Source of the DNA: CAZMOK01 sp964567785
GTDB taxonomy: Bacteria > Bacteroidota > Bacteroidia > Bacteroidales > JAGOPY01
Length of the DNA stretch: 17,042 bases
Assembly (NCBI GenBank): GCA_964567785.1
Contig: CAZMOK010000061.1
Coordinates: 1-17,042 of the forward strand
Direction of reading: 5' to 3'
Shown here: piece by piece, positions 8,559-16,300 of the stretch
Layout: each line of letters begins with the position of its first letter
Numbering within the stretch: position 1 is the stretch's first letter
Notes under the pieces: model-generated
Told to the model about the DNA's origin: nothing
Databases searched by the model: none
The model's input: the letters and a program-made list of their open reading frames with translations, nothing else
Position numbers and translations under genes: made by a program

Positions 8559-9127
8559 TTGTATATTTTATTTAATTCTTTTGCTACAATTTTTTCCAGC
8601 TTTTCTCTTAGCGCCCTTCGGGCTTTCATAAGCTGGGTTTTCGAGGTGTTCTCCGAAATTCCCAGGGAAGTTGCTATATCGCGGTGGCTATAATCTTCCA
8701 TGACGTACATGTTAAATACGATCCGGTAGCCATCCGGAAGATCCTGGATCATTTTCATGAGCTGATCTTTATCGATCCCTTGATCACGATATTTGCCTGT
8801 AATTTCCTCGTCATCAGCAATTTTTTCATTCAGTTCGTCGAGGTTTTCGTGAAAGGCATGTTTGAGGTTTTTCTGATAGTGGTCAATGGCGCAATTGATC
8901 ATGATCCTTTTTATCCAGCCTTCGAAGGATCCCTCTTCCCTGAAGTTTTTAATGTTCCTGAACACCTTGATGAAACCCTCCTGAAGGACATCCTCTGCTT
9001 CCTGCAGGTTTTTGCAATAGCGGAGGCAAAGCCCCAGCATAACTGCAGAGTATTTCTTGTACAGCATGCTGAAGGCTTTATGCTTTCCTGCCTTGCATCC
9101 CTCCACTATTTTCTGGTCAGAAATCAT
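8555..9127 (-). CDS. ECF-type RNA polymerase sigma factor (cassette B)
   Basis: A 190-residue sigma-70 family protein of the extracytoplasmic-function class, which redirects RNA polymerase to alternative promoters. I choose the ATG at 9127; an in-frame TTG immediately before it adds one residue and has no support. Region 2 covers about 22-88 (AEDVLQEGFIKVFRNI, then GSFEGWIKRIMINCAIDHY), and region 4 about 130-176 (LPDGYRIVFNMYVMEDYSH, then the helix-turn-helix DIATSLGISENTSKTQLMKA). A charged linker joins them. The length is normal for the class. The stop overlaps the start of the putative anti-sigma/barrel gene by 4 nt. It is clearly paralogous to the sigma factor at 12184-12726 (shared QEGFIKVF, GSFEGW, SLGISENTSK or LLGISENTSK). 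Its promoter lies in the 122-bp gap upstream, where I find two inverted repeats but no clear -33/-7 pair. Confidence 0.95.
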   Translation of the reverse strand: MISDQKIVEGCKAGKHKAFSMLYKKYSAVMLGLCLRYCKNLQEAEDVLQEGFIKVFRNIKNFREEGSFEGWIKRIMINCAIDHYQKNLKHAFHENLDELNEKIADDEEITGKYRDQGIDKDQLMKMIQDLPDGYRIVFNMYVMEDYSHRDIATSLGISENTSKTQLMKARRALREKLEKIVAKELNKIYK

Positions 9128-9169
9128 CAAACATCCGGATATTTTTTAGACTGATAAATTTAAGAAGGG

Positions 9170-9197
9170 TTGCCTGAAATTACTAATAAACAGGCAA
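9170..9197. repeat. 7-bp inverted repeat upstream of the cassette B sigma gene
   Basis: Perfect arms TTGCCTG (9170-9176) and CAGGCAA (9191-9197) flank a 14-bp AT-rich spacer. It lies 43 bp upstream of the sigma start codon. No T-run follows on the minus strand, so an operator is more likely than a terminator. Function is inferred from position only. Confidence 0.5.
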
Positions 9198-9209
9198 GTG
9201 ATAAAACCG

Positions 9210-9233
9210 GGAAAAGTGTAGCTACAGTTTTCC
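9210..9233. promoter_or_regulatory. 24-bp near-perfect palindrome between the two cassettes
   Basis: Outer arms GGAAAA and TTTTCC enclose a perfect 10-bp palindrome, TGTAGCTACA (9217-9226); only the base pair 9216/9227 breaks the symmetry. It lies 17 bp past the stop of the cassette A PKD gene and 83 bp before the cassette B sigma start. It could be a dimeric regulator site or, as RNA, a hairpin ending cassette A; the sequence after it on the minus strand has only four T in a row, so a terminator reading is weak. Confidence 0.6.
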
Positions 9234-9249
9234 TGCTCCTGACGAAAGT

Positions 9250-10857
9250 TTAAAACTTGATCATCTTTACAGTTAGCGGAGCCCCGTTTGCAGGCTTGGC
9301 AATGATATGGTATATCCCCTGGCTCAGTTGGCCAAGATCGATATCCAGTGTCTGCTTTCCTTTGGTCAGCATGAATTTTTGTTTCAGCACAACCTGTCCT
9401 GCCTGGTTTGCCACATAAACATTTAGCGCTGATGACCTTTCAAGTGTAAAGCTCAATTTTGCCCTGTCGATTACCGGGTTGGGCCAGAAGCTGGCTGATG
9501 CCTCTTCAATTACAGGCTCATCATCTATACCGAATGTGATTTGTTCCCTTTGGATCACTACATTGAAGGGTTGTTCACCGGGTGTGTCTTCCGATATGGT
9601 GATAAACATCGGCTCTGCCTTTATTCCTGTTACATCGGGGAATACCTGGTAGGTGCCATATTCAATATCCCCGAAGATAAACTCACCGCCAAGGTCGGAT
9701 AAGTTGCACGTAAGGCAGATATCCATACCGTTGAGCAAAATAATCTCTATGTTTCCTGCCGGTGCGAAGGAGGTGGTAATGGTGTTTGTATCGTAAAGTA
9801 TCTGACCTTTGATTTGTCCGCTGCCATAATTCGTTCCTTCCGATTTCAGGAGATCTACGTGCAGAGCAAAATTATTATTATCTACATTGAAAACGGAAGC
9901 TTCTTCCCAGTCATAGCTGTTCCCATAATAAGTGGGGATATACTGACCGTAGTATTCTGATTCCCTGGTCAGCCTGGTCTTTACAGTGTATTCACCATCA
10001 ATAATCTGGTAGAAATAGTAATATCCCAGGGTATCAATCACAGTTGTATCCACCGGTACCGGATAATCTGTACTATCCATCTTATACAGGTAGGCCAGTG
10101 CGTTATCTATCGGGAAATGTACATCGGTATATATGTGCCCACCGATGTTATAATAATCTGAAAGCCCCACGAAAACCTGTTTGGTAATGGTACTGTACTT
10201 GTTGGTTTCGTTTACCAGCGGCACATTTGATATGGTAAGCGATACCATGTACATGCCCGGGCCGGGGAAGTCGTGTACCGGATCCTGAATATCAGAAAAA
10301 GTCCCGTCGCCGAAGTCCCACAGCCATGATTTGATAACGAATCCAACTGACTCATCATTGAAATGCATTCTGTAAGGGTGTGATTCGAGTGTATCTTCCG
10401 TGGCCTCGAAATTGGCCTGGTAGGTACTATTGGCATTCGGGTCATGAATAAAGAAATCTGCAACGATCGTGTATTTGTCAGACCAGTTGAACCTGTAATA
10501 TTTGGTTGCCGAGTGAATGTCTTCCTCAAAGTCGTACAGGTAAATATCAAGGCTGCCGTCGTTGAGGGTTGTTTTTATGGTGTCATAATAGAAACCATTT
10601 ACGTCTGTATAAATAGTTGAATAGAAGTAGAAACCATTATTGGTAACGGAGTCGGATTCTACATATATCTTATGATTGCTGATGGGGGCACCGTTCATGT
10701 TATTGGTGACCTGCCCGGTAACGAAGATGGTGTTCTCCTCACCGTGGAACTGTGAAAACGCAGATGAGGAAATAGACAGCAGGATAATCATGGCAAGTGC
10801 AATCTTGAAAAAGATCGGCATCTTTAATGATTTCCCGGTTTTTGAATTATTTCCCAT
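9250..10857 (-). CDS. Secreted PKD-domain protein with T9SS sorting domain (cassette A)
   Basis: A 535-residue exported protein. The ATG at 10857 lies 7 nt after the stop of the barrel protein; it gives an extended N-region before the signal peptide hydrophobic core (about 14-32, cleavage near 36). A second in-frame ATG (residue 13) would give a more usual signal peptide and is a possible true start. Modules: an N-terminal beta-rich domain (about 44-138), a single PKD domain (145-231, WLWDFGDG), a middle module with EYYGQYIPTYYGNSYDW (about 235-337), a carboxypeptidase regulatory-like domain (about 346-435, GGEFIFGDIEYGTY), and a T9SS type A tail from about 455 (ASFWPNPVID). It has one PKD domain where its two paralogues in the window have two. 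Surface localisation is expected. It is the last gene of cassette A, followed by a palindrome at 9210-9233. Confidence 0.93.
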   Translation of the reverse strand: MGNNSKTGKSLKMPIFFKIALAMIILLSISSSAFSQFHGEENTIFVTGQVTNNMNGAPISNHKIYVESDSVTNNGFYFYSTIYTDVNGFYYDTIKTTLNDGSLDIYLYDFEEDIHSATKYYRFNWSDKYTIVADFFIHDPNANSTYQANFEATEDTLESHPYRMHFNDESVGFVIKSWLWDFGDGTFSDIQDPVHDFPGPGMYMVSLTISNVPLVNETNKYSTITKQVFVGLSDYYNIGGHIYTDVHFPIDNALAYLYKMDSTDYPVPVDTTVIDTLGYYYFYQIIDGEYTVKTRLTRESEYYGQYIPTYYGNSYDWEEASVFNVDNNNFALHVDLLKSEGTNYGSGQIKGQILYDTNTITTSFAPAGNIEIILLNGMDICLTCNLSDLGGEFIFGDIEYGTYQVFPDVTGIKAEPMFITISEDTPGEQPFNVVIQREQITFGIDDEPVIEEASASFWPNPVIDRAKLSFTLERSSALNVYVANQAGQVVLKQKFMLTKGKQTLDIDLGQLSQGIYHIIAKPANGAPLTVKMIKF

Positions 10858-10864
10858 ACGCTTA

Positions 10865-12187
10865 TTATTTGCTTATTGTATAACTGATACCTGTTCTCAG
10901 CCCAAAACCAAAACCATTTCCATTACTGTTATTTTGCTTGAATTCAGGCGACAGGTAATACCTGAATACAGGCTCTATTGTTAGGTCGATACGGTTTGTC
11001 AGGCGATAATCAATTCCTGCACCGGCCATTATCTGCCAGTTAATTTTCTTTCGCGATGCAAGGTCCTGCTGTGCCTTGACTATCCTGATCTGTTCTTCCG
11101 GATAATTTATTGTTGTGGCATTCCTGCCGAGAAGGACCGAGATATTTGGCCCTGCATGTACATGCAGCGACAACCTGCCAAAATCCTTTTTATATCCGAA
11201 AAGGATCGGGATGTCGAGGTACCTGCTCTTTATTTTTTCCTCCCCTATCTTAACGTGCTCTATTGAATCGTATACATCCACTGTAAAGGTGTGGTAAGTT
11301 GGAATTACCCCATTCTCAGTTGAATCGAAGGTGACATTGTACACATGTTCGTAATTCCCGAGGTACTCGTTGTAGTGGATTGTAAAATTGCCTTTTTCTT
11401 TGAGGTTCCTGAGGCCTATGCCTGTTTTCAGGTAGATATTGGATATTCCGTACGTAAGGCTTAAATGATAGCCCTGCCCCGTAAGGTTTGGATTCTCGTT
11501 CGAATAATTTGCTACCTCAGGCAGGAATTCAAAGGCGACCTTCAGGCTGTGGTCTTTTTCCTTCCGGTATTCAAAACCGGCTGACCTGTTAAACATATGG
11601 TCATTTAATTTCAAACCCTTACTGTAGTTGGTTTTGAGAAGACCGCTGCTGATCATCTCCTGGCCGCTAAGAGTGCCAACTGCACCCCGGCCTTCGGAAT
11701 TATCCGCGAACCTGCTGAAGTTGCCGGCCTTTTCAATTTTCTTTTTCTTGCCGACCGTAATTGTGGAGGCACTGTTTTGTTTTTGATCCACGGGCTTTGC
11801 TTCATCATCATCATCGGGAGCTACATAATTCCTGAAATCATAAAAGGCGTTTCCATCGGAGGTATGAGGGGAATTACTGTAGCTCTTTTCAGGTCTTTCA
11901 TAATTGTCTATATAGGGTTCGGACCAGGAGGAGTTCTCAGTTGAAAACTCATCGTGGAAGGGATCTTCAACTGGCATATCTTTCAAGTTTGTAAAGATGA
12001 AGAAAAGTGTGATGATGAGGCTTGTGACGGTAAGTATGGTAAAGACGACAGGCCCGCTGTTCCCGGGGCTTGCTCCCGGCTCCAGTTGTTTCCTGATCTT
12101 TTTCCAGGCTGATGGAGGTGGTTCAGGCTCAAAGCCTTCAAACTTCTGCCTTATCAGTTCATCAATATGGTTGCTTTCTCCGCTCAC
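10865..12187 (-). CDS. Putative anti-sigma protein: one inner-membrane helix plus C-terminal beta-barrel-like domain (cassette A)
   Basis: A 440-residue protein starting with GTG, whose last two bases open the TGA stop of the sigma gene (GTGA, 4-nt overlap). The start is supported by the conserved N-terminal pattern HIDELIRQKF...EPPPSAW, matching the paralogue at 7218-8558. One hydrophobic helix spans about 46-66. A long, charged, low-complexity linker (67-210) contains DDDDE and KKKK runs. A beta-barrel-like domain follows from about 214; segments such as VYDSIEHV, SRYLDIPILFGYK, NW, and LTIEPVFRYYLSPEF align with VYDSIENI, SYLTLPLHLGYK, NW and LSVEPYYGQYLNPVY in the paralogue. By position and N-terminal layout I infer an anti-sigma factor; the barrel-like C-terminus after an uncleaved inner-membrane helix is the odd part. 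An alternative is that the helix is an unusual signal anchor and the protein is simply an outer-membrane protein. Confidence 0.88.
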   Translation of the reverse strand: MSGESNHIDELIRQKFEGFEPEPPPSAWKKIRKQLEPGASPGNSGPVVFTILTVTSLIITLFFIFTNLKDMPVEDPFHDEFSTENSSWSEPYIDNYERPEKSYSNSPHTSDGNAFYDFRNYVAPDDDDEAKPVDQKQNSASTITVGKKKKIEKAGNFSRFADNSEGRGAVGTLSGQEMISSGLLKTNYSKGLKLNDHMFNRSAGFEYRKEKDHSLKVAFEFLPEVANYSNENPNLTGQGYHLSLTYGISNIYLKTGIGLRNLKEKGNFTIHYNEYLGNYEHVYNVTFDSTENGVIPTYHTFTVDVYDSIEHVKIGEEKIKSRYLDIPILFGYKKDFGRLSLHVHAGPNISVLLGRNATTINYPEEQIRIVKAQQDLASRKKINWQIMAGAGIDYRLTNRIDLTIEPVFRYYLSPEFKQNNSNGNGFGFGLRTGISYTISK

Positions 12188-12726
12188 TTATTCTTTGATT
12201 TTTGTTGCTGAATCTTTAATTGCAGTGCATTCCTTGCCCTTGAAAGCTGAGATTTGGAAGTGTTTTCAGATATTCCGAGCAAAGATGCGATCTCCTTGTG
12301 GGTATACCCTTCAACAACACTCAGGTTGAAAACCAGCCTGTACCCCTCGGGAAGTTTCTGAATGAGGGCCAACAGTTCATCTGCGCTCATGTTTTCAATG
12401 ATAGTTGATTGCGAAGGAATTGAGATCTCCGATTGCTCGATACTGACTTCAACCAGTTCTTTCGATTTTCGGCGGTAGAAATTAATGGCAGTGTTTACAA
12501 AGGTTTTCCTTACCCAACCTTCAAAAGAACCTTCGTAACGGTAGTCTTTTAAGTAGGTGAAAACTTTAATGAAACCTTCCTGCAGGATATCTTCTGCTTC
12601 CATTGAATTACGGGCAAACCTCAGGCATAAACCATACATTTTGGATGCAAAATGCCGGTACATGGCTTCCTGGGCCTTTGGGTCCTTTTGAAGGACCCTC
12701 TCTATAAGTTGCCTTTCAGAATCCAT
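12184..12726 (-). CDS. ECF-type RNA polymerase sigma factor (cassette A)
   Basis: A 180-residue sigma-70 family protein. Region 2 lies at about 22-87 (AEDILQEGFIKVFTYLKDY, then GSFEGWVRKTFVNTAINFY) and region 4 at about 124-172 (KLPEGYRLVFNLSVVEGYTH, then the helix-turn-helix EIASLLGISENTSKSQLSRA). Start ATG at 12726. It heads cassette A and overlaps the anti-sigma/barrel gene by 4 nt. A Bacteroidota housekeeping-type promoter lies 65-95 bp upstream, so basal transcription need not depend on its own activity. It differs from the cassette B sigma mainly in the linker (about 88-118), which here has Ser-, Ile- and Glu-rich sequence. The regulon is unknown; autoregulation and control of nearby T9SS cargo genes are reasonable guesses. 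Confidence 0.95.
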   Translation of the reverse strand: MDSERQLIERVLQKDPKAQEAMYRHFASKMYGLCLRFARNSMEAEDILQEGFIKVFTYLKDYRYEGSFEGWVRKTFVNTAINFYRRKSKELVEVSIEQSEISIPSQSTIIENMSADELLALIQKLPEGYRLVFNLSVVEGYTHKEIASLLGISENTSKSQLSRARNALQLKIQQQKSKNK

Positions 12727-12790
12727 GAAACTTTTAAGAGCCCCGTAATAAGCGGGTTGATAGAATACGCCTTTTTAACCTAATAAGCTA

Positions 12791-12821
12791 CAAACATAAG
12801 AAAATAAACAAAAGTATGCAA
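12791..12821 (-). promoter_or_regulatory. Bacteroidota housekeeping promoter for cassette A
   Basis: On the minus strand a -7 box TATGTTTG (complement of 12791-12798) matches TAnnTTTG exactly, and TTG (complement of 12819-12821) lies 20 nt upstream as the -33 element. Spacing and sequence fit the known Bacteroidota primary sigma promoter. Transcription would start near 12785, giving a leader of about 60 nt before the sigma ATG. Confidence 0.65.
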
Positions 12822-12885
12822 TAGTGTGGTCAGAGGAACTGCGCATTCGCTTTTTGCAACTACAATTTCAAAGAACTTCAGTTAT

Positions 12886-12901
12886 TTCGGTGCTTACCGA
12901 A
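12886..12901. promoter_or_regulatory. Perfect 6-bp hairpin or operator
   Basis: Arms TTCGGT (12886-12891) and ACCGAA (12896-12901) surround GCTT. No T-run follows on either strand, so it is not an intrinsic terminator. It lies about 65 bp upstream of the cassette A -33 element and could be a protein-binding site. A hairpin this short can also occur by chance. Confidence 0.35.
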
Positions 12902-12967
12902 CACTCTTTAGACAAGCAAAGGGGCAAAATGGTTGCATCGGCCTGTTAAAAGTGTTATTGGCGGATC

Positions 12968-13018
12968 ATCCCGGGATCAGGAACAGTATTGTTATTTAAA
13001 AGTTAAATAACTGATCAG
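12968..13018. promoter_or_regulatory. Cluster of nested palindromes upstream of the small membrane protein gene
   Basis: Three symmetric elements are packed into 51 bp: ATCCCGGGAT (12968-12977); a 9-bp inverted repeat, GTTATTTAA at 12991-12999 and TTAAATAAC at 13003-13011, with a 3-bp spacer; and CTGATCAG (13011-13018), whose CTGATC also pairs with GATCAG at 12975-12980, enclosing the 9-bp repeat. The cluster ends 70 bp before the start at 13089, a typical operator position. The regulator is unknown. Confidence 0.5.
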
Positions 13019-13088
13019 GTATATTACTTTTTCTCTATTTATGGATAAAATTCAACACCATCCGGTAAGGCAATCATAAATTTCGCTT

Positions 13089-13352
13089 ATGAACGAAGCT
13101 GAGAAAAAAGCATCTGAAGGCAAGGCAACGCCCGGTCTCAGGATCATTCTGATGGGTTTGGCAATGTTGATACTTTCAGCCTTTAACGTGATGGTGGCAT
13201 CCTCACCCGAAAGTTTTGAGTTGAAACAAAACCTGGCAGTTCAGATTAATACGGCAACACTGATACACTCATTATCAATTCTGCTGATAGCGGCTGTAGT
13301 GGCCTACAGGGCAAAAGTCCTCTATGATACGGCCTGGAAAGACAAATTTTAA
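13089..13352 (+). CDS. Small hypothetical membrane protein with two predicted helices
   Basis: An 87-residue protein, the only plus-strand gene I support. It has a charged N-terminus (MNEAEKKASEGKAT), a hydrophobic helix at about 18-38 (IILMGLAMLILSAFNVMVAS), a short polar loop, a second helix at about 54-72 (LIHSLSILLIAAVVAYRA) and a basic tail. Both ends would lie on the same side, probably the cytoplasm. I do not recognise the family. Codon use resembles the neighbours. It diverges from the cassette A sigma gene and converges on the RND permease gene, with only 10 bp between the two stop codons. The palindrome cluster upstream may control it. It could be a small regulator of a membrane complex, but nothing in the sequence says so. 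Confidence 0.7.
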   Translation: MNEAEKKASEGKATPGLRIILMGLAMLILSAFNVMVASSPESFELKQNLAVQINTATLIHSLSILLIAAVVAYRAKVLYDTAWKDKF

Positions 13353-13362
13353 CTTTTCTTTG

Positions 13363-16300
13363 TTATGACGTGACAGATGAGGTTTTTTCCCCCATTTTTT
13401 TTCTCCATTCGGTCATCCTGAGCTTTACAAGGTAAAATAAATGATACATTGCCGGCACTATCACGAGTGTGAGAAAAGTTGAGAACGTCAGCCCGAAAAT
13501 GATAGTCCATGATATGGGCCCCCAGAAAGCTACATTATCGCCACCGAAATAGATCTTAGGATCAAAATTTTCAAGTAAAGAAACAAAGTCGATATTCAGT
13601 CCCGAAGCCAGGGGCAGTAGTCCAAGTATTGTTGTTATAGCTGTTAGCAGTACGGGCCGTAACCTTGTTTTTCCGCCTTCAACCACACATTCTTTATTGA
13701 TCTCTTTTGACAGGACTGCATCTTCATCCAGGCCGAGCTCCTTTCGCTTTCTTCTTTTCAGCAGGTCGATATAATCGATAAGTACGATGGCATTATTAAC
13801 CACGATGCCGGCAAGTGAAACAATACCTATTCCTGTCATGATCACTACAAAGTTCATATTGAACGTTGCTATACCGCCAAAAACACCTATAGTGCTGAAG
13901 ATAACACTTGCAATAATTATCAGTGGCTTTACTATTGAATTGAACTGACTAACCAGGATGATTAGGATCAATGAAAGTGCGATGAGCATTGCCCGTTCCA
14001 GGAAAGCAAAGGATTCTGCCTGTTCCTGTTGTTCCCCGGTAAATGCATAGTCGTAACCGGCCGGCATTTCGAAGTTTTCGAGTAGCGCCTTCAACTGGTC
14101 GTTTATTTCAGTGGCATTATAACCTTCGATAACATTCGAGTAGAGAGTTATCATCCGGTCCATGTCTTTTCTCTTGATAGCTCCGTAGGTGGTACTGTAA
14201 CTTGCATCTGCTACTGCAGAAATGGGAACCTGCACTATTTGCCCTGAACTCTGGCTCCTGAAAGTTACACGCTGATTAAGCAAAGAGGGCAGGTTGTACC
14301 GGTATTCCTCCTTCAGGCGGAGCTGTATGGGGTACTTATCTTCCCCCACTTTGTAATCAGAAACCTCACGGCCAAACAGCGCTGTTCTGATGGTGCTTGC
14401 TATCTGTGCGGTCGACAATCCGTACCTTCTGGCACGCTCCCTGTCGATGTGGAATATGATCTCCGGCTTGCCAACGTCCAGGTCGATCTTCAGCCCCTCT
14501 ATTCCCGGAATGTTAGACCTCTCAATAAAAGTCTGTATGCTGTCGGTAAGATCAATGAGTTTGTCAAATTCAGCACCGGTTATTTCCAGGTTGATGTCCC
14601 TGCCTACCGGTGGTCCGTCGCTTTGCTTTTCAACACTCACGAGCACACCCGGGTATTTTCCGATCAGCTTACTGCTGAATTCTTTCATTATATTGAAAGT
14701 GTTGATACCTCCCCTTTCCTCAAAATCTACAAAGGTTACGGTTATCATTCCCTTATTAGGTGTTTCGGAAAAATCGAGGAAATCATTCTCACTTTTTGCA
14801 CCGCTTCCTACCGTTGTGAGAACAGATTTAACAATGTGGTCATAGGGATCAAGTATTTGGTATACATCCTTTTCCACATCTTTCATAAATTCATTTGTGT
14901 ATTCAATATCGGTGCCTATCGGAAGTTCTGCAAGGATGTTGATGTATTGGGGGTCACTCGAAGGAAAGAATTCTACCTTTGGGCTTCGGAGGCCTAAAAA
15001 TATTAATGTCAGGAATAACAACAATACTGTCCCTCCGATGAAATAATTCGGATTTCTTTTTCTCAAGGCAAAATTCAGGGTGTCGAGATACACTTTCTCA
15101 AGCCAGGGAAGGAATTTACTCTGGAAACCTCTTGCAGCGGAATTCAGGATAAGAAGGTTGAAAATTCCTATGACGGCGAATATCACCAGCAGGCTTCCCA
15201 TGATGTTCCATCCTGCAAGATAGAAAAGGACTGCAACAAGGGCCATTATGGAGGCCACAATGAGCGATCTTTTCTTCTTCGGCCTGGGTAACTGATCGCC
15301 CGATTTAATAAAATAGGATGAAACAACAGGGACAACCACCAATGCCACCAGGAGCGACGAAATAAGTACAATGACAAGGGTCATTGGCAGGTATTTCATG
15401 AACTCCCCTATGATGGATTTCCAGAACAACAGGGGGAAGAAAGCGGCCAGTGTGGTGAAGGTGGATGAAATGATAGGCTGGGCAATTTCCCCGACTGCCT
15501 GTTTGGCAGCGGTTTGCTTGTCGAACCCCCTGTCGATAAACCGGTATATGTTTTCGACCACCACGATGGCATTATCAACCAACAGACCTAGTGCAAGGAT
15601 AAGGGAAAACAGTACGATCATATTGACCCTTGATCCCATCAGCCCCAGGACTATAAATGAGATGAACATCGAAAGGGGGATGGCGAAGCCGACAAACAAG
15701 GCATTCCTCGTACCCAGGAAAAAGTAAAGTACCAGGATCACGAAGATAACCCCCATGATCATACTGTTTTCCAGGTTGCTGAGCTGTTTCCTGACAATAT
15801 CAGACTGATCGTTCGTGATGGTAACATTCAGTTCATCGGGGATCTCTTTATTCTCTCTTGCATAATTGATTACATCAAATACCTGGTCGGTTGCTGCCAG
15901 CAGGTTTTCGCCCCCTTTTTTCACTACCTGCAGGGATACGACCGGTTGGCGGTTCAGCCTGGCGAAGTCTTTAGGTTCCTCAAAACCATCGACCACTTTT
16001 GCAATGTCTTTCAGATAGACGATCTCAAGGTCTTCTCTTTTTACGATGATGTTTTCAAGCTCTTCCAGGTTTGTGAACTCACCGATTACTCTTATAGTCC
16101 TTCGTGAATCGCCAAGCTTGATATCCCCTCCCGACATGGATATGTTTTCGAGGTTTACGGCGCTCTCAATATCGTCGAAACTGATCTCGAGGGCTTCCAT
16201 TTTATGCCGGTCCACATTGATCTTGATCTCCCTTTCATCGAGGCCCTGTATATCCACTTTTGAGATCTCGAAAATACTTTCGAACTCGTCTTCCAGGTAT

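Larger units (their letters stand above)
12727..13088. other. 362-bp divergent intergenic region
   Basis: The gap between the cassette A sigma gene (leaving leftward) and the small membrane protein gene (leaving rightward) has no credible open reading frame or RNA gene. It holds a leftward promoter (12791-12821), a perfect hairpin (12886-12901) and a palindrome cluster (12968-13018). A weak rightward -7-like box, TACTTTTT at 13025-13032, has one mismatch to TAnnTTTG but lacks a good -33 partner. Confidence 0.7.

Noticed and set aside
7218..9127. FecI/FecR-type iron or polysaccharide signalling system
   Set aside because: The partner lacks a FecR domain, and no TonB-dependent or SusC/SusD-like gene is present in the window.
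9128..9130. TTG start for the cassette B sigma factor
   Set aside because: An ATG follows immediately, and the TTG adds only one residue.
5401..12726. Recent mobile-element-driven duplication of the cassette
   Set aside because: No transposase, integrase or flanking repeat is visible, and the paralogues are too diverged for a recent event.
14449..14997. 182-residue plus-strand open frame inside the RND gene
   Set aside because: It is fully antisense to a well-conserved transporter region and has no domain or start context of its own.
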